Shown piece by piece: positions 11,301 to 22,467 of a stretch of DNA of 27,500 bases. The notes below the pieces were generated by a model. The model was not told the DNA's origin, made no database searches, and saw only the letters and a list, made by a program, of their open reading frames with translations. The DNA lies in contig RPFO01001480.1 in assembly GCA_009746045.1 (NCBI GenBank), positions 1 to 27,500 on the forward strand, read 5' to 3'. A program made the translations under genes and the position numbers. Within the stretch, counting starts at the first letter, position 1. Each line of letters starts with the position of its first letter. The stretch comes from Mesostigma viride (taxonomy: Eukaryota; Streptophyta; Mesostigmatophyceae; Mesostigmatales; Mesostigmataceae).

Positions 11301-14300
11301 TAATTACATAAATGCCAACCATGTACATACACGGGCAATGATGACACCATGGGAGCCTGAATCCTCATCATTAAATACATAAATGCCAACCATGTACGTA
11401 GGCCAGCCATGATGACACTATGGGAGCCTGAATCCTCATCATTAATTTCATACATGCCAACAACACGTAGACGGGCCATAATGACACCACGGGAGCCTGA
11501 ATCCTCATCATTTATTTTATGAGACATCCATGTACGTAGGCCAGCCATGATGACACCATGGGAGCCTGAATCCTCATCATTTTTTTCTGAGACATCCATG
11601 TACGTAGGCCAGCCATGATGACACCATGGGAGCCTGAATCCTCATCATTAAATACATACATGCCATCCATGTACGTAGACAGGCCATGATGACACCATGG
11701 GAGCCTGAATCCTCATCATTAATTACATAAATGCCAACCATGTACGTAGACGGGCCATGATGACACCATGGGAGCCTGAATCCTCATCATTAATTACATA
11801 CATGCCAACAATGTAGGTAGACAAGCCATGATGACACCATGGGAGCCTGAATCCTCATCATTAAATACATAAATGCCACCCATGTACGTAGACGGGCCAT
11901 GATGACACCAATGGAGCCTGAATCCTCATCATTAATTACATAAATGCCAACCATGTACATACACGGGCAATGATGACACCATGGGAGCCTGAATCCTCAT
12001 CATTAAATACATAAATGCCAACCATGTACGTAGGCCAGCCATGATGACACTATGGGAGCCTGAATCCTCATCATTAATTTCATACATGCCAACAACACGT
12101 AGACGGGCCATAATGACACCACGGGAGCCTGAATCCTCATCATTTATTTTATGAGACATCCATGTACGTAGGCCAGCCATGATGACACCATGGGAGCCTG
12201 AATCCTCATCATTTTTTTCTGAGACATCCATGTACGTAGGCCAGCCATGATGACACCATGGGAGCCTGAATCCTCATCATTAAATACATACATGCCATCC
12301 ATGTACGTAGACAGGCCATGATGACCCCATGGGAGCCTGAATCCTCATCATTAATTACATAAATGCCAACCATGTACGTAGACGGGCCATGATGACACCA
12401 ATGGAGCCTGAATCCTCATCATTAATTACATAAATGCCAACCATGTACATACACGGGCAATGATGACACCATGGGAGCCTGAATCCTCATCATTAAATAC
12501 ATAAATGCCAACCATGTACGTAGGCCAGCCATGATGACACTATGGGAGCCTGAATCCTCATCATTAATTTCATACATGCCAACAACACGTAGACGGGCCA
12601 TAATGACACCACGGGAGCCTGAATCCTCATCATTTATTTTATGAGACATCCATGTACGTAGGCCAGCCATGATGACACCATGGGAGCCTGAATCCTCATC
12701 ATTTTTTTCTGAGACATCCATGTACGTAGGCCAGCCATGATGACACCATGGGAGCCTGAATCCTCATCATTAAATACATACATGCCATCCATGTACGTAG
12801 ACAGGCCATGATGACACCATGGGAGCCTGAATCCTCATCATTAATTACATAAATGCCAACCATGTACGTAGACGGGCCATGATGACACCATGGGAGCCTG
12901 AATCCTCATCATTAATTACATACATGCCAACAATGTAGGTAGACAAGCCATGATGACACCATGGGAGCCTGAATCCTCATCATTTTTTTAATGAGACATC
13001 CATGTACATACGTAGGCCAGCCATGATGACACCATGGGAGCCTGAATCCTCATCATTTTTTTTTCTTTGACATCCATGTACGTAGGCCAGCCATGATGAC
13101 ACCATGGGAGCCTGAATCCTCCTCATTAATTACATAAATGCCAACCAGGTACGTAGACAAGCCATGATGACCCCATGGGAGCCTGAATCCTCATCATTAA
13201 TTACATAAATGCCATCCATGTACGTAGACGGGCCATGATGACACCATGGGAGCCTGAATCCTCATCATTAATTACATAAATGCCATCCATGTACGTAGAC
13301 GGGCCATGATGACACCATGGGAGCCTGAATCCTCATCATTAATTACATAAATGCCATTCATGTACGTAGACGGGCCATGATGACACCATGGGAGCCTGAA
13401 TCCTCATCATTAAAAAAGTACATGCCATCCATGTACGTAGGCCAGCCATGATGACACCATGGGAGCCTGAATCCTCATCATTTATTTTATGAGACATCCA
13501 TGTACGTAGGCCAGCCATGATGACACCATGGGAGCCTGAATCCTCATCATTTTTTTCTGAGACATCCATGTACGTAGGCCAGCCATGATGACACCATGGG
13601 AGCCTGAATCCTCATCATTAATTACATAAATGCCATCCATGTACGTAGACGGGCCATGATGACACCATGGGAGCCTGAATCCTCATCATTAATTACATAA
13701 ATGCCATCCATGTACGTAGACGGGCCATGATGACACCATGGGAGCCTGAATCCTCATCATTAATTACATAAATGCCATTCATGTACGTAGACGGGCCATG
13801 ATGACACCATGGGAGCCTGAATCCTCATCATTAAAAAAGTACATGCCATCCATGTACGTAGGCCAGCCATGATGACACCATGGGAGCCTAAATCCTCCTC
13901 ATGAATTACATAAATGCCAACCATGTACGTAGACAAGCCATGATGACACCATGGGAGCCTGAATCCTCATCATTAATTACATAAATGCCATCCATGTACG
14001 TACACAGGCGATGATGACACCATGGGAGCCTGAATCCTCATCATTTACTATTCCTTGACATCCATGTACGTAGACGGGCCATGATGACACCATGGGAGCC
14101 TGAATCCTCCTCATTAATTACATAAATGCCAACCAGGTACGTAGACAAGCCATGATGACCCCATGGGAGCCTGAATCCTCATCATTAATTACATAAATGC
14201 CATCCATGTACGTAGACGGGCCATGATGACACCATGGGAGCCTGAATCCTCATCATTAATTACATAAATGCCATTCATGTACGTAGACGGGCCATGATGA

Positions 14301-14549
14301 CACCATGGGAGCCTGAATCCTCATCATTAAAAAAGTACATGCCATCCATGTACGTAGGCCAGCCATGATGACACCATGGGAGCCTAAATCCTCCTCATGA
14401 ATTACATAAATGCCAACCATGTACGTAGGCCAGCCATGGAGACACCATGGGAGCCTGAATCCTCCTCATAAATTACATAAATGCCAACCATGTACGTAGA
14501 CAAGCCATGATGACACCATGGGAGCCTGAATCCTCATCATTAATTACAT
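5313..14549 (-). repeat. 70-71-bp satellite array, orientation A
   Basis: About 9.2 kb of head-to-tail units (roughly 130 by length). Each unit has a conserved core of about 53 bp running from CCATGTACGTAG through CCATGATGACACCATGGG to CCTGAATCCTCATCAT, followed by a 16-18-bp linker from one of five classes: AATTACATAAATGCC, TTTTTTATGAGACAT, TTTTTCTTTGACAT, ACTATTCCTTGACAT, or AAAAAAGTACATGCC. Core subtypes differ after TACGTAG (ACGGG, GCCAG, ACAAG, ACAGG). Repeated short ORFs on the minus strand, containing NDEDSGSHGVIMAGLRTW, only reflect the repeat. The unit is not a multiple of three, so no continuous frame exists. Confidence 0.97.
7485..11299 (-). repeat. 1908-bp higher-order repeat, two near-identical copies
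   Basis: Blocks of about 27 satellite units recur with the same order of variants. Diagnostic segments start at 7485, 9393 and 11300 (steps of 1908 and 1907 bp), and a second set at 6923, 8831 and 10738 (1908 and 1907). A related first copy begins near 5437 but is offset by about two extra units. After 11300, shortened copies follow at 632 and 490 bp (11932, 12422). Copies are almost identical, for instance differing by CCATGGG versus CCAATGG near 8731 and 10640, so amplification was recent. Such repeats can be collapsed or mis-counted in assembly. Confidence 0.9.
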
Positions 14550-14585
14550 GGATGGCATTTATGTATTTAATGATGAGGATTCAGG
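14525..14585. repeat. Satellite orientation-switch junction
   Basis: A left arm of 25 nt from CCTGAATCCTC to TTACAT (14525-14549) and a right arm of 25 nt (14561-14585) are reverse complements with one mismatch, separated by an 11-nt spacer, GGATGGCATTT. The flanking units are mirror images too, both of the ACAAG subtype, so the palindrome extends well beyond these coordinates. This is the point where the whole array reverses. Confidence 0.95.
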
Positions 14586-14637
14586 CTCCCATGGTGTCAT
14601 CATGGCTTGTCTACCTACATGGTTGGCATTTATGTAA

Positions 14638-14675
14638 CCTGAATCCTCTCATTAAAAAAATGAAGAGGATTCAGG
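14638..14675. repeat. Snap-back hairpin 1 inside satellite
   Basis: CCTGAATCCTCT (14638-14649) faces its exact complement AGAGGATTCAGG (14664-14675) across a 14-nt loop. It is a short piece of core in the wrong orientation, placed where a linker should be. Confidence 0.85.
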
Positions 14676-14939
14676 CTCCATTGGTGTCATCATGGCTGGC
14701 CTACGTACATGGATGTCAAGGAATAGTAAATGATGAGGATTCAGGCTCCCATGGTGTCATCATGGCTTGTCTACGTACATGGTTGGCATTTATGTAATTA
14801 ATGAGGAGGATTCAGGCTCCCATGGTGTCTCCATGGCTGGCCTACGTACATGGATGGCATTTATGTATTTAATTATGAGGATTCAGGCTCCCATGGTGTC
14901 ATCATGGCCCGTCTACGTACATGGATGGCATTTATGTAA

Positions 14940-14977
14940 CCTGAATCCTCTCATTAAGAAAATGAAGAGGATTCAGG
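14940..14977. repeat. Snap-back hairpin 2 inside satellite
   Basis: Same 12-bp arms as the hairpin at 14638, at 14940-14951 and 14966-14977, with a slightly different loop (AAGAAAA instead of AAAAAAA). Confidence 0.85.
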
Positions 14978-17139
14978 CTCCCATGGTGTCTCCATGGCCC
15001 GTCTACGTACATGAATGGCAAGTATGTAATTAATGATGAGGATTCAGGCTCCCATGGTGTCATCATGGCCCGTCTACGTACATGGATGGCATTTATGTAA
15101 TTAATGATGAGGATTCAGGCTCCCATGGTGTCATCATGGCCCGTCTACGTACATGGTTGGCATTTTTGTAATTAATGATGAGGATTCAGGCTCCCATGGT
15201 GTCATCATGGCTGGCCTACGTACATGGATGTTTCATAAAAAAAATGATGAGGATTCAGGCTCCCATGGTGTCATCATGGCCCGTCTACGTACATGGTTGG
15301 CATTGATGTAATTAATGAAGAGGATTCAGGCTCCCATGGTGTCATCATGGCCCGTCTACGTACATGGATGTCAAAGAAAAAAAAATGATGAGGATTCAGG
15401 CTCCCATGGTGTCATCATGGCTGGCCTACGTACATGGATGTCTCATAAAAAAAATGATGAGGATTCAGGCTCCCATGGTGTCATCATGGCCCGTCTACGT
15501 ACATGGTTGGCATTTTTGTAATTAATGATGAGGATTCAGGCTCCCATGGTGTCATCATGGCTGGCCTACGTACATGGATGTTTCATAAAAAAAATGATGA
15601 GGATTCAGGCTCCCATGGTGTCATCATGGCCCGTCTACGTACATGGTTGGCATTTATGTAATTAATGAAGAGGATTCAGGCTCCCATGGTGTCATCATGG
15701 CCCGTCTACGTACATGGATGTCAAGGAATAGTAAATGATGAGGATTCAGGCTCCCATGGTGTCATCATGGCTTGTCTACGTACATGGTTGGCATTTATGT
15801 AATTAACGAGGAGGATTCAGGCTCCATTGGTGTCATCATGGCTGGCCTACGTACATGGATGTCAAGGAATAGTAAATGATGAGGATTCAGGCTCCCATGG
15901 TGTCATCATGGCTTGTCTACGTACATGGTTGGCATTTATGTAATTAATGAGGAGGATTCAGGCTCCCATGGTGTCTCCATGGCTGGCCTACGTACATGGA
16001 TGGCATTTATGTATTTAATGATGAGGATTCAGGCTCCCATGGTGTCATCATGGCCCGTCTACGTACATGGATGGCATGTATGTAATTAATGAGGAGGATT
16101 CAGGCTCCCATGGTGTCATCATGGCCTGTCTACGTACATGGATGTCAAAGAAAAAGAAATGATGAGGATTCAGGCTCCCATGGTGTCATCATGGCTGGCC
16201 TACGTACATGGATGTCTCATAAAATAAATGATGAGGATTCAGGCTCCCATGGTGTCATCATGGCTTGTCTACCTACATTGTTGGCATGTATGTAATTAAT
16301 GATGAGGATTCAGGCTCCCATGGTGTCATCATGGCCCGTCTACGTACATGGTTGGCATTTATGTAATTAATGAAGAGGATTCAGGCTCCCATGGTGTCAT
16401 CATGGCCCGTCTACGTACATGGATGTCAAAGAAAAAAAAATGATGAGGATTCAGGCGCCCATGGTGTCATCATGGCTGGCCTACGTACATGGATGTCTCA
16501 TAAAAAAAATGATGAGGATTCAGGCTCCCATGGTGTCATCATGGCCCGTCTACGTACATGGTTGGCATTTTGTAATTAATGATGAGGATTCAGGCTCCCA
16601 TGGTGTCATCATGGCTGGCCTACGTACATGGATGTTTCATAAAAAAAATGATGAGGATTCAGGCTCCCATGGTGTCATCATGGCCCGTCTACGTACATGG
16701 TTGGCATTTATGTAATTAATGAAGAGGATTCAGGCTCCCATGGTGTCATCATGGCCCGTCTACGTACATGGATGTCAAGGAATAGTAAATGATGAGGATT
16801 CAGGCTCCCATGGTGTCATCATGGCTTGTCTACGTACATGGTTGGCATTTATGTAATTAACGAGGAGGATTCAGGCTCCATTGGTGTCATCATGGCTGGC
16901 CTACGTACATGGATGTCAAGGAATAGTAAATGATGAGGATTCAGGCTCCCATGGTGTCATCATGGCTTGTCTACGTACATGGTTGGCATTTATGTAATTA
17001 ATGAGGAGGATTCAGGCTCCCATGGTGTCTCCATGGCTGGCCTACGTACATGGATGGCATTTATGTATTTAATGATGAGGATTCAGGCTCCCATGGTGTC
17101 ATCATGGCTTGTCTACCTACATGGTTGGCATTTATGTAA

Positions 17140-17176
17140 CCTGAATCCTCTCATTAAAAAATGAAGAGGATTCAGG
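17140..17176. repeat. Snap-back hairpin 3 inside satellite
   Basis: Third copy of the 12-bp inverted core fragment, arms at 17140-17151 and 17165-17176, with a loop one nucleotide shorter. Preceded, like the others, by GGCATTTATGTAA. Confidence 0.85.
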
Positions 17177-20100
17177 CTCCCATGGTGTCTCCATGGCTGG
17201 CCTACGTACATGGATGTCAAGGAATAGTAAATGATGAGGATTCAGGCTCCCATGGTGTCATCATGGCCCGTGTACGTACATGGATGGCATGTATGTAATT
17301 AATGAGGAGGATTCAGGCTCCCATGGTGTCATCATGGCCTGTCTACGTACATGGATGTCAAAGAAAAAGAAATGATGAGGATTCAGGCTCCCATGGTGTC
17401 ATCATGGCTGGCCTACGTACATGGATGTCTCATAAAATAAATGATGAGGATTCAGGCTCCCATGGTGTCATCATGGCTTGTCTACCTACATTGTTGGCAT
17501 GTATGTAATTAATGATGAGGATTCAGGCTCCCATGGTGTCATCATGGCCCGTCTACGTACATGGTTGGCATTTATGTAATTAATGAAGAGGATTCAGGCT
17601 CCCATGGTGTCATCATGGCCCGTCTACGTACATGGATGTCAAAGAAAAAAAATGATGAGGATTCAGGCTCCCATGGTGTCATCATGGCTGGCCTACGTAC
17701 ATGGATGTCTCATAAAAAAATGATGAGGATTCAGGCTCCCATGGTGTCATCATGGCCCGTCTACGTACATGGTTGGCATTTTTAATTAATGATGAGGATT
17801 CAGGCTCCCATGGTGTCATCATGGCTGGCCTACGTACATGGATGTTTCATAAAAAAAATGATGAGGATTCAGGCTCCCATGGTGTCATCATGGCCCGTCT
17901 ACGTACATGGTTGGCATTTATGTAATTAATGAAGAGGATTCAGGCTCCCATGGTGTCATCATGGCCCGTCTACGTACATGGATGTCAAGGAATAGTAAAT
18001 GATGAGGATTCAGGCTCCCATGGTGTCATCATGGCTTGTCTACGTACATGGTTGGCATTTATGTAATTAACGAGGAGGATTCAGGCTCCATTGGTGTCAT
18101 CATGGCTGGCCTACGTACATGGATGTCAAGGAATAGTAAATGATGAGGATTCAGGCTCCCATGGTGTCATCATGGCTTGTCTACGTACATGGTTGGCATT
18201 TATGTAATTAATGAGGAGGATTCAGGCTCCCATGGTGTCTCCATGGCTGGCCTACGTACATGGATGGCATTTATGTATTTAATGATGAGGATTCAGGCTC
18301 CCATGGTGTCATCATGGCCCGTCTACGTACATGGATGGCATGTATGTAATTAATGAGGAGGATTCAGGCTCCCATGGTGTCATCATGGCCTGTCTACGTA
18401 CATGGATGTCAAAGAAAAAGAAATGATGAGGATTCAGGCTCCCATGGTGTCATCATGGCTGGCCTACGTACATGGATGTCTCATAAAATAAATGATGAGG
18501 ATTCAGGCTCCCATGGTGTCATCATGGCTTGTCTACCTACATTGTTGGCATGTATGTAATTAATGATGAGGATTCAGGCTCCCATGGTGTCATCATGGCC
18601 CGTGTACGTACATGGATGGCATGTATGTAATTAATGAGGAGGATTCAGGCTCCCATGGTGTCATCATGGCCTGTCTACGTACATGGATGTCAAAGAAAAA
18701 GAAATGATGAGGATTCAGGCTCCCATGGTGTCATCATGGCTGGCCTACGTACATGGATGTCTCATAAAATAAATGATGAGGATTCAGGCTCCCATGGTGT
18801 CATCATGGCTTGTCTACCTACATTGTTGGCATGTATGTAATTAATGATGAGGATTCAGGCTCCCATGGTGTCATCATGGCCCGTCTACGTACATGGTTGG
18901 CATTTATGTAATTAATGAAGAGGATTCAGGCTCCCATGGTGTCATCATGGCCCGTCTACGTACATGGATGTCAAAGAAAAAAAAATGATGAGGATTCAGG
19001 CTCCCATGGTGTCATCATGGCTGGCCTACGTACATGGATGTCATAAAAAAAATGATGAGGATTCAGGCTCCCATGGTGTCATCATGGCCCGTCTACGTAC
19101 ATGGTTGGCATTTTTGTAATTAATGATGAGGATTCAGGCTCCCATGGTGTCATCATGGCTGGCCTACGTACATGGATGTTTCATAAAAAAAATGATGAGG
19201 ATTCAGGCTCCCATGGTGTCATCATGGCCCGTCTACGTACATGGTTGGCATTTATGTAATTAATGAAGAGGATTCAGGCTCCCATGGTGTCATCATGGCC
19301 CGTCTACGTACATGGATGTCAAGGAATAGTAAATGATGAGGATTCAGGCTCCCATGGTGTCATCATGGCTTGTCTACGTACATGGTTGGCATTTATGTAA
19401 TTAATGAGGAGGATTCAGGCTCCATGGTGTCATCATGGCTGGCCTACGTACATGGATGTCAAGGAATAGTAAATGATGAGGATTCAGGCTCCCATGGTGT
19501 CATCATGGCTTGTCTACGTACATGGTTGGCATTTATGTAATTAATGAGGAGGATTCAGGCTCCCATGGTGTCTCATGGCTGGCCTACGTACATGGATGGC
19601 ATTTATGTATTTAATGATGAGGATTCAGGCTCCCATGGTGTCATCATGGCCCGTCTACGTACATGGATGTCAAAGAAAAAAAATGATCAGGATTCAGGCT
19701 CCCATGGTGTCATCATGGCCCGTCTACGTACATGGATGTCAAGGAATAGTAAATGATGAGGATTCAGGCTCCCATGGTGTCAGATGTCATGGCCTGTCTA
19801 CGTACATGGATGGCATGTATGTAATTAATGATGAGGATTCAGGCTCCATTGGTGTCATCATGGCTGGCCTACGTATGTACATGGATGTCAAAGAAAAAAA
19901 AATGATGAGGATTCAGGCTCCCATGGTGTCATCATGGCCCGTCTACGTACATGGATGTCAAGGAATAGTAAATGATGAGGATTCAGGCTCCCATGGTGTC
20001 ATCATGGCCTGTCTACGTACATGGATGGCATGTATGTATTTAATGATGAGGATTCAGGCTCCCATGGTGTCATCATGGCTGGCCTACGTACATGGATGTC

Positions 20101-20784
20101 TCAGAAAAAAAATGATGAGGATTCAGGCTCCCATGGTGTCATCATGGCTGGCCTACGTACATGGATGTCAAAGAAAAAAAAATGATCAGGATTCAGGCTC
20201 CCGTGGTGTCATTATGGCCCGTCTACGTGTTGTTGGCATGTATGAAATTAATGATGAGGATTCAGGCTCCCACAGTGTCATCATGGCTGGCCTACGTACA
20301 TGGTTGGCATTTATGTAATTAATGATGAGGATTCAGGCTCCCATGGTGTCATCATTGCCCGTGTATGTACATGGTTGGCATTTATGTAATTAATGATGAG
20401 GATTCAGGCTCCATTGGTGTCATCATGGCCCGTCTACGTACATGGGTGGCATTTATGTATTTAATGATGAGGATTCAGGCTCCCATGGGGTCATCATGGC
20501 TTGTCTACGTACATGGAGTCATATTGATTCATGGAACAATGAGATACCATTCTTAATTGAAAATTGTTCTTGATACTTTCACATGCATGCCCGGAATCGT
20601 GAATTTGTGCGGGTTTCCATGATGACAATCCTCATTGAATTCTTGAGCACACAATATTGAGCAATTTAGGGGCACTTCGGCAATGTTGACCATTTTCATT
20701 CATGATAAAATTAACATTTAATGCAATAAATACATATTCCACTCATTTTAATAAACCATGCAAAAACTTTACAAGCACGCTCAA

Positions 20785-21276
20785 GCTAGGGGTGGGCTGG
20801 CATGCACGCGTGGGTGTGGGGGTGGGCTGGCATGCATGCGTGGGTGTGGGGGGGGCTAGCCTGCATGCGTGGGTGTGTGGGGGGGCTGGCATGCATGCGT
20901 GGGTGTGTGTGGGGGGCTAGCATGCATGCGTGGGTGTGGGGGGGGTGGCATGCATGCGTGGGTGTGTATGGGGGCTGGCATGCATGCGTGGGTGTGTGTG
21001 GGGGGCTAGCATGCATGCGTGGGTGTGTGGGGGGGCTGTCATGCATGCGTGGGTGTGGGGGGGGCTGGCATGAATGCGTGGGTGTGGGGGGGGCTAGCAT
21101 GCATGCGTGGGTGTGGGGGTGGGCTAGCATGCATGCGTGGGTGTGAGTGTGGGCTAGCATGCATGCGTGGGTGTGGGGGGGGCTAGCATGCATGCGTGGG
21201 TGTGTGGGGGGCTAGCATGCATGCGTGGGTGTGGGGGTGGGCTAGCATGCATGCGTGGGTGTGGGGGGGGCTAGCA
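20785..21276. repeat. 30-bp minisatellite, right arm (about 16 units)
   Basis: Units of GGCTAGCATGCATGCGTGGGTGTGGGGG type, 28-31 bp each, with variation in the G/T run length. The GCATGCATGCGTG part is strictly alternating purine-pyrimidine. The left arm has only about four units, so this array expanded, or the other contracted, after the inverted duplication formed. Confidence 0.93.
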
Positions 21277-21490
21277 CGCCCCACCCCTCCATCGGCACAG
21301 CCAGCCTTGTGAGTCTACCCTCAACAACAAGGCTGGTAGGACGACACGCCTGAGCAGCATATGTCATGCCTATCTCAGGCTAATAATGTGTGATTTTGTG
21401 CCAACAACCAAGTTGTTCCACCCAACAACACATTATAAACCCGCTTCCAAAATGCCCAACAAGCCGGACACGTGGAGGACCACACACGCA

Positions 21491-21500
21491 GTATATAAAG
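21491..21500 (+). promoter_or_regulatory. Outward-facing TATA box, right arm
   Basis: GTATATAAAG pointing to the right end of the element, identical to the left-arm copy in its own orientation, with an E-box core CACGTG at about 21469-21474 upstream. Any transcript would run toward the decayed ORF at 21925. Confidence 0.45.
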
Positions 21501-21549
21501 AGAAAATAAGCTGACTTTTTATCCAGCCAACCTGTGGCTAGCTGCTCTG

Positions 21550-21570
21550 GTTAGCATGACAAATGCTAAC
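21550..21570. other. Small perfect hairpin, right arm
   Basis: GTTAGCAT, 5-nt loop, ATGCTAAC; the mirror copy of 4606-4626, conserved without change. Confidence 0.6.
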
Positions 21571-21924
21571 ATTTACTCAGTGGGAAAGGTGATCATGAAG
21601 AGACCATTGGAACAGCCTACCTGACGCATGTGCCACCAAAGCATTGTGTCCCGCAAAATGCACACTGCCTCCTTTCTAACAAGCACGAGCCGCTCTCTTT
21701 AGGAGACAGGTGCCAGCTCGTCAGTGTCTGGGGAAAATGATATTGCCGCTGCTTAGGAAGACCGCGTGAATTTCCTCGAACACAACTGTCTATAAAGCAA
21801 AAGAAATTTCAGAGAAGCATGGAAATAAAAGCATTACACCTTCCCGACAGGTTGCGGGCCACGCGCTGCAGAAAGCCAGCCACGTCACAGACGAACTAGC
21901 TAAAAGACACCCAGGAATCCAGCG

Positions 21925-22377
21925 ATGCAGCGCCAGGACCCGCAACTTTCTGGCTGCATCTGGCCGGAAAAAGGCAAAAAGCTTACGCTCAACGAGCTAA
22001 GAAAGCAGGAAAACGCAAGCTTAAGACGTTTAACACAAGAACGTACCATAACGGGCATTTATTCGTGCCCAGGCGCACAAGAAAGTCCACCCTTTCATGG
22101 AGTGGTTGGGCAGTACGCATCGCGCAGGGCTAATGTTATCTTACCGCAAAATGACGGGAAAGGTAAAGATAGCAGCGGGAATTTTTACGGCTTTAGAAAC
22201 ATCATTAAACTAGCTTTCCTTACGACCATCAAAACTGGCAACAATCGACAATCAACCCGGCAGGCATCCATTATACTTTATTCATCCCGACAGAAATTCA
22301 GGCCGGACCCCCCCTGCCGATGGCAAAGAAAAAAAGCCCGCGACATTATAGATCGCAACCATCCCGCCATAAATTAG
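21925..22377 (+). pseudogene. Decayed arm ORF, right copy (150 codons)
   Basis: An ATG-started frame from 21925 to a stop at 22377. It shares the GKKLTLNE-to-FRPDPP core (about 110 residues) with the minus-strand ORF at 3837-4235, but uses different frames before and after that core owing to 1-nt indels. Substitutions between copies are often amino-acid-changing. No known domain is seen. An earlier short frame starting MEIKALHLP (about 21820) is interrupted at a TAG near 21897 but stays open longer in the left arm. I regard it as non-functional or chance coding. Confidence 0.25.
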
Positions 22378-22467
22378 AATCAGTAACTAATTTTCTCCAA
22401 CAATCGAGCATTTCTGCTTTCCGCGTGCCAGATTTGTCACGTTTCGTCTAAAGGCAGTCACCGCCAT

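Larger units (their letters stand above)
14561..20518 (+). repeat. 70-71-bp satellite array, orientation B
   Basis: About 6 kb (roughly 85 units by length) of the same satellite in reverse orientation, with the core reading GATGAGGATTCAGG..CCATGGTGTCATCATGG. Higher-order organisation is present but differs from orientation A: recurrent blocks are spaced 1213 bp (16089 to 17302), 1051 bp (17302 to 18353) and 281 bp (18353 to 18634). The last units before 20518 mirror the first units after 5313 variant by variant. A 247-codon open frame at 19575-20318 is built wholly of satellite and is not treated as a gene. Confidence 0.97.
3721..22467. mobile_element. 18.7-kb giant inverted-repeat (Foldback-like) satellite element
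   Basis: The outer ends are reverse complements: ATGGCG..ACTGC.TTTAGACG at 3721 matches the complement ending at 22467. The match runs inward through both arms and into the satellite array, which itself switches orientation at 14550-14560. Long inverted repeats containing tandem subrepeats are the hallmark of Foldback-type transposons (Drosophila FB, Galileo); that comparison is architectural only. Sequence similarity stops abruptly at both ends, but no target-site duplication is visible (left flank AAGTGGCC, right flank TAAATCAG), so an in-situ inverted duplication remains possible. No transposase is encoded inside. The arms differ by substitutions, small indels and minisatellite copy number, which argues against a simple read-folding assembly artefact. 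Confidence 0.8.
20519..22467 (+). repeat. Right arm of the giant inverted repeat
   Basis: About 1.95 kb, reverse complement of 3721-5312. From the satellite outward it holds the AT-rich segment, an expanded minisatellite (20785-21276), a TATA box (21491-21500), a hairpin (21550-21570) and a decayed ORF (21925-22377). The extra length relative to the left arm comes mainly from the minisatellite. Confidence 0.9.

Noticed and set aside
19575-20318. 247-codon open frame
   Set aside because: It is made entirely of satellite units whose 70-71-bp length rotates the frame. Equivalent fragments occur all over the array and no domain is present.
5313-20518. CRISPR-like array (repeats with varied spacers)
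   Set aside because: The 53-bp cores alternate with only five recurring linkers, not unique spacers. The array reverses direction, and the context has spliceosomal introns and no cas genes.
20702-21193. Gly/Trp-rich and His/Pro-rich frames
   Set aside because: Translations of the 30-bp minisatellite; the same applies at 4809-5089.
3721-22467. Assembly or read-folding artefact creating the palindrome
   Set aside because: The arms differ by scattered substitutions, indels and a 4-versus-16-unit minisatellite, the halves have different higher-order periods, and the flanks are unrelated. A copied artefact would be near identical. Exact satellite copy number remains uncertain.
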